Of a stretch of 64,000 nucleotides of DNA, positions 53,344 to 63,937 are shown in pieces. Origin of the DNA: Tateyamaria omphalii (lineage in GTDB: Bacteria; Pseudomonadota; Alphaproteobacteria; Rhodobacterales; Rhodobacteraceae); contig NZ_BMWT01000007.1 of assembly GCF_014651375.1 (NCBI RefSeq), positions 124,001 to 188,000 of the forward strand, written 5' to 3'. The notes beneath the pieces were generated by a model. It made no database searches. It was not told the origin of the DNA and saw only the letters and a list, made by a program, of their open reading frames with translations. Both the position numbers and the translations under genes were made by a program. Position 1 is the first letter of the stretch; each line of letters begins with the position of its first letter.

Positions 53344-53582
53344 GCGGAAGGATCAAGGCCTGACCGCTCCAGCATCTTGCGGGCGCGCGGACACTGAAGG
53401 CGGTCTTTCAAAGGGGAATCCGGGTCAATTTCCTTGTGACACACAAGGCATTCATTGCCATCACCAATCGCGTTGAGGCCACCACAGCTGCCCTTGATCC
53501 GCTTGTTCATGAAAATCACGCCCAGCGACATGCCCAGCGTGACCAGAAGCAGAAACAGGAACGTCAGAACAAAAGTGGCCAT
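53340..53582 (-). CDS. nqrM: (Na+)-NQR maturation protein NqrM
   Basis: An 80-residue protein: one N-terminal membrane helix (about 4-26), then KGSCGGL and ECLVCHKE cysteine motifs and a C-terminal RLQCPRARKML. This fits NqrM, needed to insert the iron centre that sits between NqrD and NqrE. It follows apbE by 24 bases on the same strand, and both lie divergent from nqrABCDEF, making one maturation-plus-enzyme locus. Confidence 0.88.
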   Translation of the reverse strand: MATFVLTFLFLLLVTLGMSLGVIFMNKRIKGSCGGLNAIGDGNECLVCHKEIDPDSPLKDRLQCPRARKMLERSGLDPSA

Positions 53583-53606
53583 GCAGGATGCCTCGTTGCA
53601 GCGCGT

Positions 53607-54635
53607 CTATGCGGTCAGCGCCTCAAATCTGGGACTGACGTATGTGTCGAAGGCCGGTTGTTCAACTCCGGGACGACGTTCGATGAACTGAACCGCGATA
53701 TTCTGTGCGGTTGCAATTTCAAGCCCCTTCTCACGACCAAGAACGTGCATCGCGGTCGACCATGCGTCTGCCAGCATCGCGTTGTCCGCAAGCACCGTTG
53801 CCGATGCGGTCGCATGGGTCACAGGGTGTCCCGTGGCCGGGTCGATCAAGTGAGAAAAGCGCTGGCCATCCACTTCGAAATAGTTCCGGTAGTCGCCAGA
53901 TGTCGCCAGCCCCATGCCCGACAGACCAACAACACCGGCCAGGGTGCGATCCGCGGGGTTCGGTGCCTCGATCCCGATTTGCCAGGCCAACCCGTCTGGA
54001 TTGCGGCCAGACGTGTAAAGGTCGCCCCCGATTTCAACCATGTAGTCGGTCAGACCAAACGACTCGAGCACCTGCGCGATGTGGTCGGCGCCAAAGCCTT
54101 TGCCGATGCCGGCAAGATAGACCTGCGCCTGCGCATTGCGTTTGGCGATCTGGTCACCGTTCAAGCGCAGCGCATTCTGATGACCAGATGTTTCCAGCGC
54201 CTGGGCAATGGCGTCGGAGTTTGGCACCGTCGCAGAACCGGGCGCACCAAATCCCCACAATTCGATCAGACCACCGATCGTGGTGTCGAAACGTCCTTCG
54301 CTCGCCTGATGCACCTGTGCAGCTGCGGTCATGACACGCGACAATTCAGGCGACATCACCTGAGGCGTGCCCGTCGATGCAACGTTGAATTGCGTAATTT
54401 CTGAGCGGTTGTCCCAGTTGGACAGCTTGGCCGTGATATCGGCAAGAGCTACATCAATCGCCTTTTTCACCTCGGGCTTGTCCAGCGCCCCATCGTGATC
54501 TATAGCGACGACATTGTACGTCGTCCCCATGGAAAGCCCTGTAATCTCAATAAGATGAGCCCGGTTTTTACAAGCAGCCAATGCCAGTGTCATCGCGAGA
54601 AACGTACGGCGGTGCAATTTGAGTGAGGCGGTCAC
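53607..54635 (-). CDS. apbE: FAD:protein FMN transferase ApbE
   Basis: A 342-residue periplasmic flavin transferase. A lipoprotein-type signal (LALAACKNR, Cys at 22) is followed by GLSMGTTYNV, WDNRSEITQFN, the GGDLYTSGRNPDG and TSGDYRNYFEVDGQRFSHLIDPATG motifs of the family. ApbE attaches FMN covalently to threonine residues of NqrB and NqrC, whose acceptor motifs are encoded just across the divergent promoter. Length is normal. Confidence 0.93.
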   Translation of the reverse strand: MTASLKLHRRTFLAMTLALAACKNRAHLIEITGLSMGTTYNVVAIDHDGALDKPEVKKAIDVALADITAKLSNWDNRSEITQFNVASTGTPQVMSPELSRVMTAAAQVHQASEGRFDTTIGGLIELWGFGAPGSATVPNSDAIAQALETSGHQNALRLNGDQIAKRNAQAQVYLAGIGKGFGADHIAQVLESFGLTDYMVEIGGDLYTSGRNPDGLAWQIGIEAPNPADRTLAGVVGLSGMGLATSGDYRNYFEVDGQRFSHLIDPATGHPVTHATASATVLADNAMLADAWSTAMHVLGREKGLEIATAQNIAVQFIERRPGVEQPAFDTYVSPRFEALTA

Positions 54636-54778
54636 AGAAAGTCCCCTTCTTGCGCGGTCGCGTTGGCCTTAGACCAATTTGTAAAATCTTCAACCTCAAT
54701 ATGGTCAAAGCCACAAAAAAGCTCTAGCACCGACGCGGCCACACCGTAAGCCAAGCGGCCGCCAGCGGCTATCAATAA

Positions 54779-56134
54779 ATGAAGGTCTCAAAAGTGAAGC
54801 AATTTGTGCTCCGAAAAGGCTTGAACCTGCCGATATCCGGTGCCCCAAGACCAGACGTAGAGGAGGCGCGCGCCGTCACTTCCGTCGCGCTGTTGGGTGC
54901 CGACTACCTTGATTTGAAACCAAGTATTCTGGTTGCAGAAGGCGATGAGGTTGCCGCCGGCACTCCGATCATGATCAACAAGACGATGCCGGAAGCACAG
55001 ATCGTTTCGCCCGTGTCGGGCCGGATCCGCGCCATCACCCGAGGGGCACGACGCAAGCTGATCAGTGTGGTGATCGATACGCACGAATCCCCTACCGCGC
55101 CTGTGGATTTTTCGAAGGTCGGCGACAGCACCACCCGTGACGGGATGGTCGAGCGGCTGTGCGCGGCGGGATTGTGGACATCGTTCCGGACACGGCCTTA
55201 TTCCAAGGTTCCGGCACCGGACGGCACAGCGTCTGCAATCTACGTAACAGCAACGGACACAGAGCCATTGGCGCCGGATCCGCAGATCGCGATCAGGGAA
55301 GATGCAGACGCATTTGAAGCAGGCATGAAAGCCGTCGCCGCACTGACAGATGGACCGACCTATCTGTGTCAGGGGTCCGGCGATCCTCTGCCCGGCAGCA
55401 GCCTGCCCGGTGTTGAAGCCGTCAATTTCAGTGGTCCGCACCCTGCCGGGTTGGCCGGGACGCACATGCACTTTCTCACGCCACCGCAAGCGGATCAGTT
55501 TGTCTGGACAATCGGCTACCAGGACGTGATCGTCATCGGCCGCCTGATGCTGACCGGAACCTATGATGCAAGCTGCATCATCTCGCTGGCCGGGCCTGCC
55601 TGCGCCGACCCACGCCTGGTGCGCACCATCGCCGGGGCGTCGCTTGTTGAGCTGTGCGCAGATGATTTTCCTGACTACCCTGTGCGGATGATTTCGGGCT
55701 CGGTTCTGAGCGGACGGGCTGGCTCAGGCGACGATGCCTATCTGGGGCGCTATGCCCGACAGGTCACGCTGATCGAAGAGGACAAGAAGCAGATCCCGAT
55801 GGGCTGGATCCGCCCGATGGTGTCCAAATACGCGGTGCAGCCTGTTTTAGGGTCTGCTCTCGCCAGGCGCAACTTTCCGCTCAGCTCAAATCTGAACGGC
55901 GGTCGCCGTGCCATGGTGCCATTGGGCACCTTCGAAGAGTTGATGCCGCAGGATTATCTGCCAACGCAATTGCTGCGCGCCTTGCTGGTGATGGACACCG
56001 ATCAGGCCCAGCTTCTGGGGGCGCTTGAACTCGACGAAGAGGATCTTGGCCTCGTGGGCTTTGCCTGCCCCGCCAAGTACGAATACGGGATCGCCCTGCG
56101 CGATTGCCTCGCAAAAATCGAGAAAGAAGGGTAA
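54779..56134 (+). CDS. nqrA: Na+-translocating NADH:quinone reductase subunit A
   Basis: A 451-residue cytoplasmic subunit of Na+-NQR, first gene of the nqrABCDEF operon. LRKGLNLPISGAP at the N-terminus and the TYDASCIISLAGPACADPRL region are typical. The ribosome-binding site before the ATG at 54779 is weak; a GTG at 54794 is an alternative. NqrA helps close the quinone site with NqrB. The divergent gap to apbE (54636-54778) is AT-rich and should carry both promoters. Confidence 0.93.
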   Translation: MKVSKVKQFVLRKGLNLPISGAPRPDVEEARAVTSVALLGADYLDLKPSILVAEGDEVAAGTPIMINKTMPEAQIVSPVSGRIRAITRGARRKLISVVIDTHESPTAPVDFSKVGDSTTRDGMVERLCAAGLWTSFRTRPYSKVPAPDGTASAIYVTATDTEPLAPDPQIAIREDADAFEAGMKAVAALTDGPTYLCQGSGDPLPGSSLPGVEAVNFSGPHPAGLAGTHMHFLTPPQADQFVWTIGYQDVIVIGRLMLTGTYDASCIISLAGPACADPRLVRTIAGASLVELCADDFPDYPVRMISGSVLSGRAGSGDDAYLGRYARQVTLIEEDKKQIPMGWIRPMVSKYAVQPVLGSALARRNFPLSSNLNGGRRAMVPLGTFEELMPQDYLPTQLLRALLVMDTDQAQLLGALELDEEDLGLVGFACPAKYEYGIALRDCLAKIEKEG

Positions 56135-56137
56135 GGT

Positions 56138-57337
56138 ATGGGGCTTCGCAACTTCTTCGACAGGATCGAGCCGCAATTCACGAAAGGCGGCAAGTGGGAG
56201 CGTTACTTCCCCATCTACGAGATGGTGGAAAGCTTTCTTTATACGCCCAAGACCGTCACGACCGTCGCACCGCATGCGCGTTCATATATCGATATGAAGC
56301 GAATCATGACCTACGTGGTTCTGGCAACGATCCCCTGCATCCTGATGGCGCTCTACAACACCGGGTACCAGACAAACCTCGCGATTGCCGAGTTTGGGCC
56401 CTCGGGCTGGCGCGCGGCCATCATTGGCGGTCTGGGGATCGGGTTTAACCCGCTGAATCCCCTCGCGAACATGCTGCATGGGCTTATGTACTTCCTGCCC
56501 ATCTACATCGTGACGCTGGTGGCCGGTGGTATCTTCGAGGTTGTTTTTGCGACGATCCGAAAACACGAGGTGAACGAGGGCTTTCTTGTCTCGTCCATGC
56601 TCTATGCCCTGATCCTGCCCGCAACGACGCCGCTGTGGCAGGTGGCCTTGGGTATCATCTTTGGCGTGGTGATTGGCAAAGAGGTCTTTGGCGGCACGGG
56701 CAAGAACTTCCTCAACCCGGCCCTGACCGGGCGGGCATTCCTGTATTTCGCCTACCCTGCTCAATTGTCCGGCGACAGTGTCTGGGTGCCGGTCGACGGA
56801 TTTACAGGTGCCACCGCCTTGGCCGTCAGCGCGTCTGATGGATTCCAGGAACTGGCTGCACGCGGCATGACCTGGTGGGACAGCTTCCTGGGCTTTGTGC
56901 CGGGGTCGCTGGGCGAAACATCGACACTGGCGGCGCTGCTGGGTCTTGTCTTCCTGCTGGCAACAAAGATCGCCAATTACCGGATGGTGGTCGGCTGTCT
57001 GGGCGGCATGATCGCCTTTTCGCTCTTGCTGAATGCGATAGGATCCGACACCAATCCGATGTTCGCCCTACCTTGGTACTGGCACCTCGTGTTGGGTGGC
57101 TATGCCTTTGGCCTTGTCTTTATGGTGACGGAACCCGTTTCGGGCGCGCATACCAATATGGGTCGCTATATCTATGGCGCGCTGATCGGTGTCATGGTTG
57201 TGATGATCCGGGTGATCAACCCTGCCTTCCCCGAAGGTATGATGCTGGCCATCCTGTTCGGAAACGTATTTGCGCCGCTTATCGACCACTTTGTCGTACA
57301 GGCGAACATCAAGCGTAGGGCGAAGCGCCATGTCTGA
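56138..57337 (+). CDS. nqrB: Na+-NQR subunit B
   Basis: A 399-residue membrane subunit with about ten helices. The FMN acceptor motif D-G-F-T-G-A-T (220-226) gives Thr226 as the covalent FMN site, and GGTGKNFLNPALTGRAF is the conserved membrane segment. It carries riboflavin/FMN in the electron path from NqrC and takes part in Na+ movement. It starts 3 bases after nqrA and overlaps nqrC by 8 bp. Confidence 0.95.
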   Translation: MGLRNFFDRIEPQFTKGGKWERYFPIYEMVESFLYTPKTVTTVAPHARSYIDMKRIMTYVVLATIPCILMALYNTGYQTNLAIAEFGPSGWRAAIIGGLGIGFNPLNPLANMLHGLMYFLPIYIVTLVAGGIFEVVFATIRKHEVNEGFLVSSMLYALILPATTPLWQVALGIIFGVVIGKEVFGGTGKNFLNPALTGRAFLYFAYPAQLSGDSVWVPVDGFTGATALAVSASDGFQELAARGMTWWDSFLGFVPGSLGETSTLAALLGLVFLLATKIANYRMVVGCLGGMIAFSLLLNAIGSDTNPMFALPWYWHLVLGGYAFGLVFMVTEPVSGAHTNMGRYIYGALIGVMVVMIRVINPAFPEGMMLAILFGNVFAPLIDHFVVQANIKRRAKRHV

Positions 57338-58145
57338 TCAAGACCCGCAAAACGCACCCAAAGGACCTATCGGGCGTTTCCTTGCCCTGCCCCCCGACTC
57401 TGTCGGCAAGACGATCTTTGTCGCCGTCGCGGTCTGCCTTGTTGCATCCATGGTCGTGTCATCGGCCGCGGTTGCCTTGCGCCCGGCGCAGGCGGTCAAC
57501 GCGCTCAAGGACAAACAGATCAACATCCTGCAGGTCGCTGGCATCCACGATCCCGACGTCGATGTGATCGAGGCGTTCTCGGTGTTCGAACCTCACGTGC
57601 TGGAACTGGCAACGGGGCAATTTTCGGACGCGTTCGATCCTGCCACCTTTGATGATCGTGCGGCTGCCGACGATCCGGCTACGTCGCAAGCGCTTGAAAA
57701 CGACCCTGCGGGCATCGGCCGCCTGTCCGACTATGTCACAGTCTATCTGTTGCGCGACGATGCGGGTGAGGTCGATAAGGTCATCCTGCCCATCCACGGC
57801 TACGGCCTGTGGTCCACGCTGTATGGCTTCATCGCGCTTGAGGAAAACGGCAACGACATCTTCGGGCTGCAATTCTACGAACATGCCGAAACGCCGGGCC
57901 TGGGGGCGGAGGTTGACAACCCGCGCTGGCGTGCGCTGTGGAACGATGCCCGGCTGCGCGATGACGCAGGCACGCTTCAAATCACGGTCGCCAAGACTGC
58001 ACCGGCGGCAGGCGATGAATACCACATTGACGCGCTGGCAGGGGCCACGCTGACCTCGGTTGGTGTCGACAACCTGATCAAATTCTGGATGGGCGAGGCT
58101 GGGTATGCCCCGTTTCTTGAAAATCTCAAAGCGGGAGGCATCTGA
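57330..58145 (+). CDS. nqrC: Na+-NQR subunit C
   Basis: A 271-residue subunit with one N-terminal helix (about 28-50) and a periplasmic FMN-binding domain. The flavinylation motif near the C-terminus reads D-A-L-A-G-A-T, giving Thr240 as the FMN acceptor; the usual Ser/Thr three residues before it is Ala, a minor deviation. [10 protein letters not shown] and [11 protein letters not shown] are typical NqrC segments. Start at 57330 overlaps the nqrB stop by 8 bp. Confidence 0.94.
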   Translation: MSDQDPQNAPKGPIGRFLALPPDSVGKTIFVAVAVCLVASMVVSSAAVALRPAQAVNALKDKQINILQVAGIHDPDVDVIEAFSVFEPHVLELATGQFSDAFDPATFDDRAAADDPATSQALENDPAGIGRLSDYVTVYLLRDDAGEVDKVILPIHGYGLWSTLYGFIALEENGNDIFGLQFYEHAETPGLGAEVDNPRWRALWNDARLRDDAGTLQITVAKTAPAAGDEYHIDALAGATLTSVGVDNLIKFWMGEAGYAPFLENLKAGGI

Positions 58146-58798
58146 TGGCTCATAAACGCAAAGACATGCTGATCGACCCATTGGTCGACAACAACCCCAT
58201 CACCTTGCAGGTGCTTGGCATCTGTTCCGCATTGGCGGTGACATCGTCCTTGCAGGTGGCACTGGTGATGACCATCGCGGTGACGTTGGTCACAGGGTTC
58301 TCATCCATGTTCATCTCGATGATCCGGAACCATATCCCCAGCTCCATCCGCATCATCGTGCAGATGGTGATCATTGCCTCGCTCGTGATCTTGGTGGACC
58401 AGGTGCTCAAGGCTTACGCCTTTGAAATCTCCAAGACCCTGTCGGTCTTTGTCGGCCTAATCATCACCAATTGTATCGTCATGGGACGTGCCGAAGCCTT
58501 CGCCATGAAGAACCCGCCGCTCGACAGCTTTATCGACGGGGTCGGAAACGGACTGGGCTACGGGCTTATCCTGATGCTGGTCGGCTTCATTCGCGAGCTG
58601 TTCGGCTCGGGGAGCCTGTTTGGCATCACTGTTCTGCCAACGGTCAACAACGGGGGCTGGTACGTGCCCAACGGCATGTTGCTTTTGCCGCCATCGGCCT
58701 TCTTCATCATCGGCCTGATCATCTGGGCCTTCCGCGCATGGAAACCCAAGCAGGTTGAAGAACGCGAATACAAAATCCAGACGATGGAGGCCCATTGA
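58145..58798 (+). CDS. nqrD: Na+-NQR subunit D
   Basis: A 217-residue membrane subunit with six helices, homologous to NqrE and Rnf[19 protein letters not shown] contains the conserved Cys in an inverted half-membrane helix that helps bind the intramembrane iron centre with NqrE. Overlaps nqrC by one base and nqrE by one base. Confidence 0.95.
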   Translation: MAHKRKDMLIDPLVDNNPITLQVLGICSALAVTSSLQVALVMTIAVTLVTGFSSMFISMIRNHIPSSIRIIVQMVIIASLVILVDQVLKAYAFEISKTLSVFVGLIITNCIVMGRAEAFAMKNPPLDSFIDGVGNGLGYGLILMLVGFIRELFGSGSLFGITVLPTVNNGGWYVPNGMLLLPPSAFFIIGLIIWAFRAWKPKQVEEREYKIQTMEAH

Positions 58799-59406
58799 TG
58801 GAGAACTATCTCGCCCTCGCCGTAAAAGCGATCTTTGTCGAAAACCTGGCCCTGTCGTTCTTCCTTGGCATGTGCACGTTCATCGCCGTATCCAAGAAGA
58901 TTTCAACGGCCATCGGGCTTGGGATTTCCGTGATGATCGTGCAGTCAATCACGGTGCCCGCCAACAACCTGATCCTGACCTATCTGCTTGCCCCCGGCGC
59001 GCTGGCATGGGCCGGATTTGGAGAGGTTGATCTGACCTTTCTCGGCCTGATCTCCTATATCGGGGTAATCGCTGCCCTTGTGCAAATCCTCGAGATGGTG
59101 CTCGATAAGTACTTCCCGCCGCTGTACAACGCGCTGGGTGTGTTCCTGCCCCTGATCACGGTGAACTGCGCCATCCTGGGTGGGTCGCTGTTCATGGTCG
59201 AACGCGGCTACGATTTCGGCGAAAGCGTCACCTATGGTGTCTCGTCCGGATTTGGCTGGGCGCTGGCCATCACGGCCATGGCAGGCGTGCGCGAAAAGCT
59301 GAAATACTCTGACATCCCCGACGGCCTGCAAGGCCTCGGCATCACCTTCATCACCGCGGGCCTTATGGCCATGGCGTTCATGTCGTTCTCCGGCGTGAAA
59401 CTGTAA
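58798..59406 (+). CDS. nqrE: Na+-NQR subunit E
   Basis: A 202-residue membrane subunit with six helices, antiparallel partner of Nqr[18 protein letters not shown] and [19 protein letters not shown] hold the conserved Cys residues of the iron site matured by NqrM. The ATG at 58798 overlaps the nqrD stop (TGATG); a TTG three bases earlier is not needed. Confidence 0.95.
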   Translation: MENYLALAVKAIFVENLALSFFLGMCTFIAVSKKISTAIGLGISVMIVQSITVPANNLILTYLLAPGALAWAGFGEVDLTFLGLISYIGVIAALVQILEMVLDKYFPPLYNALGVFLPLITVNCAILGGSLFMVERGYDFGESVTYGVSSGFGWALAITAMAGVREKLKYSDIPDGLQGLGITFITAGLMAMAFMSFSGVKL

Positions 59407-59418
59407 GGGGCGATTGAT

Positions 59419-60639
59419 ATGGCAACCTTTGGTCTTGGTATCCTTCTGTTCACGCTGATCGTGCTGGCGCTGGTGACAATCATCCTCGCCGCCCGGTCCA
59501 AGCTTGTGTCCAGCGGCAACGTGAACATCACCATCAATGGCGAAAAGACGATCTCGGTGCCCGCCGGTGGCAAGCTTTTGCAAACCCTGGCCGAGCAAAA
59601 GCTCTTTGTGCCGTCGGCCTGTGGCGGCGGCGGCACCTGCGCCCAGTGCCGTGTGCGCATCCATTCCGGTGGCGGGTCCATCCTGCCCACCGAAGAAAGC
59701 CACATCACCAAGCGCGAAGCGTCCTGTGGTGACCGCCTGTCCTGTCAGGTCGCGGTCAAACAGGATATGGAAGTCGAAGTGCCCGAAGAGGTGTTCGGCG
59801 TCAAAAAATGGGAATGCACGGTTCGGTCGAACGAAAACGTGGCGACGTTCATCAAGAACCTCGTGCTGGAATTGCCCGAGGGCGAGGATGTGAACTTCCG
59901 CGCCGGTGGCTATATCCAGATCGAAGCGCCCCAGCACTCCCTCAGCTACACAGATTTCGACGTTCAGGACGAATATCGGGAGGATTGGGACAAGTTCAAT
60001 TTGTGGCAATACAAGTCGACCGTGCCCGAACCGATTGAGCGGGCCTATTCGATGGCCAACTATCCCGAGGAAAAAGGGCTGATCATGCTCAACGTCCGGG
60101 TGGCCTCGCCGCCTCCGGGATCGGATGTGCCCCCCGGTCAGATGTCGTCCTACATCTTCAACCTCAAGCCCGGCGACAAGGTCACGATTTCTGGCCCGTT
60201 TGGCGAATTCTTTGCCCGTGATACGCAAAAAGAAATGGTGTTCATCGGCGGTGGTGCCGGCATGGCCCCCATGCGCAGCCACATCTTTGACCAGCTCAAA
60301 CGCCTCAAGAACCGCGACCGCAAGATCACCTTCTGGTACGGCGCACGGTCCAAGAAAGAGATGTTCTTTGTCGAGGACTTTGACGAACTGGCCAAGGAGT
60401 TTCCCAACTTCACCTGGCATGTCGCTTTGTCAGATGCGCTGCCGGAAGACGAATGGGCCGGCTACACCGGCTTTATCCACAACGTCCTGCATGACGAATA
60501 CCTCAAGGACCATCCAGCGCCCGAGGACTGCGAGTACTATATGTGTGGTCCACCCATCATGAACTCGTCCTGCATCACCATGCTGATGGACCTTGGCGTC
60601 GATCGCGAAGATATCATGCTGGACGATTTTGGCGGCTAA
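59419..60639 (+). CDS. nqrF: Na+-NQR subunit F (NADH-oxidising, 2Fe-2S/FAD)
   Basis: A 406-residue entry subunit that oxidises NADH. One N-terminal helix (about 5-24), a 2Fe-2S ferredoxin domain with Cys68, Cys74, Cys77 and Cys109 (the same spacing as in Vibrio), a FAD domain with RAYSMANYP, and an NADH domain with [12 protein letters not shown] and ending MLDDFGG. Last gene of the operon, followed by a strong hairpin. Confidence 0.96.
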   Translation: MATFGLGILLFTLIVLALVTIILAARSKLVSSGNVNITINGEKTISVPAGGKLLQTLAEQKLFVPSACGGGGTCAQCRVRIHSGGGSILPTEESHITKREASCGDRLSCQVAVKQDMEVEVPEEVFGVKKWECTVRSNENVATFIKNLVLELPEGEDVNFRAGGYIQIEAPQHSLSYTDFDVQDEYREDWDKFNLWQYKSTVPEPIERAYSMANYPEEKGLIMLNVRVASPPPGSDVPPGQMSSYIFNLKPGDKVTISGPFGEFFARDTQKEMVFIGGGAGMAPMRSHIFDQLKRLKNRDRKITFWYGARSKKEMFFVEDFDELAKEFPNFTWHVALSDALPEDEWAGYTGFIHNVLHDEYLKDHPAPEDCEYYMCGPPIMNSSCITMLMDLGVDREDIMLDDFGG

Positions 60640-60644
60640 TGCAC

Positions 60645-60673
60645 CTGCCCCTACCGAACATCGGTGGGGGCAG
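60645..60673 (+). terminator. Rho-independent terminator after nqrF
   Basis: A 13-bp stem with one wobble pair, 60645-60657 and 60661-60673 (CTGCCCCTACCGA and its near complement), with a 3-base loop and a following TTTCATT. It lies directly after the last nqr gene. Confidence 0.75.
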
Positions 60674-61319
60674 TTTCATTCAGGAGACCTGCGTCTCGAC
60701 CCGGTCAGCATGAGACATCGTAGCCGAGACCGGACCCGATTTCTGAACGCCCGCCTGCTTCAATGCGACCGGACACGTTTCCTCCAGACCATCACACCAC
60801 CGCGTTCTACACCGACACCAATGATCCCGCATGATTGGAGAACATCAGACGAATTATTCTGTCAGGTTTCGAACATCTGCCGGTTGCTGGTGAACTTGTG
60901 CAGCGCGGCGCTTGTAATGTCGGTCGAAAATTCGGCAAAGACTATTCATATTCATCGGGAATTTTGGCAATGTGCCGCGGACCATGGCGGCGAAATCCCG
61001 GTTTAACGGGATCAGCGACAAGATCGGGTACACGATGTATTGTGGGCACTTCTTTTGACACGTGCTTTATCAGGAGTATCTGGTTAAGACGGGCGAAGAA
61101 TGCCACGCCGTCGAAGAGGTTATAGTGGCAAACGGCCTTACGTGACCCATTCGACGAAGATCAGTCATATCCGAGGATGTCCGCCAAGGCGCAAACAATC
61201 CGATCACGCGTGATACCGGCCAATTGTCCCGCTCCCATGCTCCTGCTCTCTAACATGCGTTTTCTGAAGTCCGGACAGGGCAATGCGTGCACTTGGAAAC
61301 CCAAAAACAGGGATTCTGC
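60674..61319. other. Gene-poor region between nqrF and the AraC-type regulator
   Basis: About 650 bases with no open frame I can support on either strand. Short frames in the middle (about 60835-61125) are Arg/Ser-rich and do not resemble known proteins. It may hold decayed coding sequence and the promoter of the regulator gene; no tRNA or repeat was recognised. Confidence 0.45.
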
Positions 61320-62225
61320 ATGACCCGACCCAAATCATCCGTGATCGCAGCGATCTGCACCAAGATCGAATCCGATCTCAGCGCGCCGTGGCGCACTGCC
61401 ACGCTCGCCCAGCACGCCGCAATGGCTCAACATCATTTTCAACGCCAGTTTGCGGCGTTCACGGGCGAGACCGTCGCAGGCTATATCCGCAGTCGCCGGT
61501 TGGAACGCGCCGCGATCGCGTTGCAGTCCTCGGATGCTCGCATCATCGACGTGGCGCTCGATACTGGCTTTCATACCCATGCGGCCCTGACGCGCGCATT
61601 CCGCGCTCATTTTGGGTGCAGCCCAACGGACTTCAAAACCCATGGGCTGCCTCCGGAAAGACAAGGTTTTCCTGCACGACCCTATCTAAAGCCTGTGGCA
61701 TCACGCTCTTTGACCGTGAGCTGGGATCTTGTCGACATACCGCAGCAGTGGTTGTGCTTTCGGACCACAGAAGGCGTTCGCGACGGACGGTTCTTCGGAG
61801 ACCTCACAGCCGTTCATCGCGCATTTGCAGAGTTGCGCGATGAAATCGGCACCCGCTCTGCGCTCCTGTGTACGACCTTTGATCAGGCCCCAAAGGGTTA
61901 TGTAGACCCTGAAGCGACAGCATATTTCGGAGCGCTCACCGAACATAAGTTTGATCTGGACTGGTCGGAACACTGGACAATGGTAGAGGCAGGAACCTAT
62001 GCCGTTTTCCCTCACTATGGTCCATTCTCCTCCCTGAATTTGTCATGGAACCGTTCAGTCCAAGCCGGTTACTCTCAATTGGGTGTCGAGTTCCGCCCGG
62101 CACGGATGTTCGAAACCTATTTGTCGTCCGAACGCCAAGTGTCAGACACCGAGCTCACGGCTTTGCTCTATCTTCCAGTAAAGAAAAGCACGGTCGGGAA
62201 AGCGCGGTGCCCGGAACAAGCCTAG
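61320..62225 (+). CDS. AraC-family regulator with C-terminal GyrI-like domain
   Basis: About 301 residues. The N-terminal 100 residues are an AraC double HTH (MAQHHFQRQFAAFTGETVAGYIRSRRLERAA and IIDVALDTGFHTHAALTRAFRAHFGCSP). The C-terminal 170 residues form a GyrI-like small-molecule-binding domain (LDWSEHWTMVEAGTYAVFPHYGPFSSL, typical of Rob/SoxS-related multidrug sensors). The start at 61320 (MTRPK) is the first ATG in frame; a GTG at 61287 is possible. It precedes the amidase gene by 36 bases and may be co-transcribed with it. Confidence 0.85.
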   Translation: MTRPKSSVIAAICTKIESDLSAPWRTATLAQHAAMAQHHFQRQFAAFTGETVAGYIRSRRLERAAIALQSSDARIIDVALDTGFHTHAALTRAFRAHFGCSPTDFKTHGLPPERQGFPARPYLKPVASRSLTVSWDLVDIPQQWLCFRTTEGVRDGRFFGDLTAVHRAFAELRDEIGTRSALLCTTFDQAPKGYVDPEATAYFGALTEHKFDLDWSEHWTMVEAGTYAVFPHYGPFSSLNLSWNRSVQAGYSQLGVEFRPARMFETYLSSERQVSDTELTALLYLPVKKSTVGKARCPEQA

Positions 62226-62261
62226 ATCGTTGTTTTCCCAACCTCTGCTCAAGGCCCTAAA

Positions 62262-63662
62262 ATGACCCGGACGCTCCCCTCCGCCACCGCAAATGACCCC
62301 ACCGGCGCGCAATTGCCGGAACTCGCAACCCTGGCCCCGACCCTTTCTGATCCGGGAACACGGCGTGACTTCTATGCTTGGCTGACCGCGCGACGGGATC
62401 GGTTTGAACCGACCGTGAACGCATTCGAAGCCAGAAAAGAAGACTGCCCGCACTCGGTTGTCGGACCGCTCAACGGTGTGCCAATCACGGTCAAGGACCA
62501 GATTGCGGTCACAGGCTGGCCACGATCGTTTGGCCAAGAAAAGCGTCAGATAACATGCGATACAACCAGCGCCACTCTCATCGATCAATTATGTGCACTT
62601 GGTGCGGTGGTCACAGGCAAGACAGCCTTGCCGCCCAATGCAATGGACTTCCAGACGTTCAATGCACGGCGCGGCGCCACGTGCAATCCGCACAATCCGG
62701 ACTTTACCACGGGCGGCAGCACAGGGGGCGGCGCCGCCGCGGTCGCGTGCGGGATGAGCCTGCTCGACATTGGCGCAGATCTTGGGGGATCGCTGCGCAT
62801 TCCGGCGGGCTGGTGTGGTGTCACGTCCTACACACCTACCGAAAACCATTGGCCCAATGACGGTTTGCTGCCCGGTAAAAGTAAACTGGATCATTTCGCG
62901 CGGATCGGTTTGACGGCACGGACCGCGGCAGACATCGACTACATCAACCGTCTGTTGAGTTCGGATACGTTGGCGCGGGAACCCCTGTCTGGATCGCCAA
63001 AAATAGCGCTTTGGTCGCCGCATCAGAATTCACCTTGTGACCAAGACACATTGGACATGTGGCAAAGCCTTGGTTCAGCTTTACAGGCGCTGCCAGTATC
63101 CATTGTCCAAACCCCGATGTCCGCCCTCTTCGACAGCGAAGTCTATAGGCTTTCCGGCGAAATCATTGGACATGAAACTGGCGCCCTTGTGCCGTGGATC
63201 ATTCGCTGGCTCATGCGCCGCGACCAACGCGCGCGCAAAACATCACCGGGCTTTGTTGCGTATGTCCACACCGGGTACAAACGCGACGCAAAGCGCTACA
63301 AAGGGAATGTCGATGCTTTGCTGAGTCTGCGAGCCGAAGCCCTGAAAACATGGTCAGACATCGACGCGCTGCTGCTGCCCGTGACCGGTGTCTGCGCATT
63401 CCGACATATCAACCCGGTGACGGATCAGAACGGCGTTCGCACCTACGACACAGAATTCGAAACGGCGACCGGCCGACTTGGATATTTTGACGCGCTCACC
63501 CGCTTCACCCTGCCCTTGACCGCCCTGGGTTGGCCCGTTGTGACGCTTCCCATTGGACATGACAGCAACGGTATGCCGGTTGGTGCACAGCTCGTCGGGA
63601 AACCCGGGCAAGACGCGCGTCTGCTGCGCGTCGCGACGGCTGTCCAGAGCTGGCTGAATTGA
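62262..63662 (+). CDS. Amidase-signature family hydrolase
   Basis: A 466-residue amidase. The Ser-Ser-Lys triad is complete: Lys78 in VKDQ, Ser153 in GGSTGGG and Ser177 in LGGSLRIP, with the 24-residue spacing between the serines normal for the family. It has no partner subunit genes typical of GatA, so it is a stand-alone amidase of unknown amide substrate. It follows the AraC/GyrI-type regulator gene on the same strand. Confidence 0.88.
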   Translation: MTRTLPSATANDPTGAQLPELATLAPTLSDPGTRRDFYAWLTARRDRFEPTVNAFEARKEDCPHSVVGPLNGVPITVKDQIAVTGWPRSFGQEKRQITCDTTSATLIDQLCALGAVVTGKTALPPNAMDFQTFNARRGATCNPHNPDFTTGGSTGGGAAAVACGMSLLDIGADLGGSLRIPAGWCGVTSYTPTENHWPNDGLLPGKSKLDHFARIGLTARTAADIDYINRLLSSDTLAREPLSGSPKIALWSPHQNSPCDQDTLDMWQSLGSALQALPVSIVQTPMSALFDSEVYRLSGEIIGHETGALVPWIIRWLMRRDQRARKTSPGFVAYVHTGYKRDAKRYKGNVDALLSLRAEALKTWSDIDALLLPVTGVCAFRHINPVTDQNGVRTYDTEFETATGRLGYFDALTRFTLPLTALGWPVVTLPIGHDSNGMPVGAQLVGKPGQDARLLRVATAVQSWLN

Positions 63663-63937
63663 ATCAGGGAAAACAGGTGGGTCGCGCAGCGCCATGAAAT
63701 GGTCACCGCCAAAACGGCGCACCCATCCGGATCATTCAAGACAAACAGTGCCGCGGCCCACATCTGGGAAAGTACTGGGCGATGGCGTGTTGAAAGCGAC
63801 ACAAGCGCCGTGTTTGACACTCGGTTTCTGATTTCACGCACGGGTGTTCACTCCCTTCCGCTGACCGGTCTTTTCAAAGACGCTGACACGTTCAGCGGCA
63901 CCTTTGTTCACCCCAGACGTTGGCCTGATCGCTGACA

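Noticed and set aside
58945-60420. Long antisense open frame (about 490 codons) opposite nqrE and nqrF
   Set aside because: The sense strand carries unmistakable nqr genes with conserved cysteines; the antisense product resembles no protein.
60835-61125. Short open frame between nqrF and the AraC-type regulator
   Set aside because: Composition is unlike neighbouring proteins, no ribosome-binding site and no recognisable family.
63699-63935. 78-codon open frame after the amidase
   Set aside because: No motif, weak start context and low coding character; may be spacer or decayed sequence.
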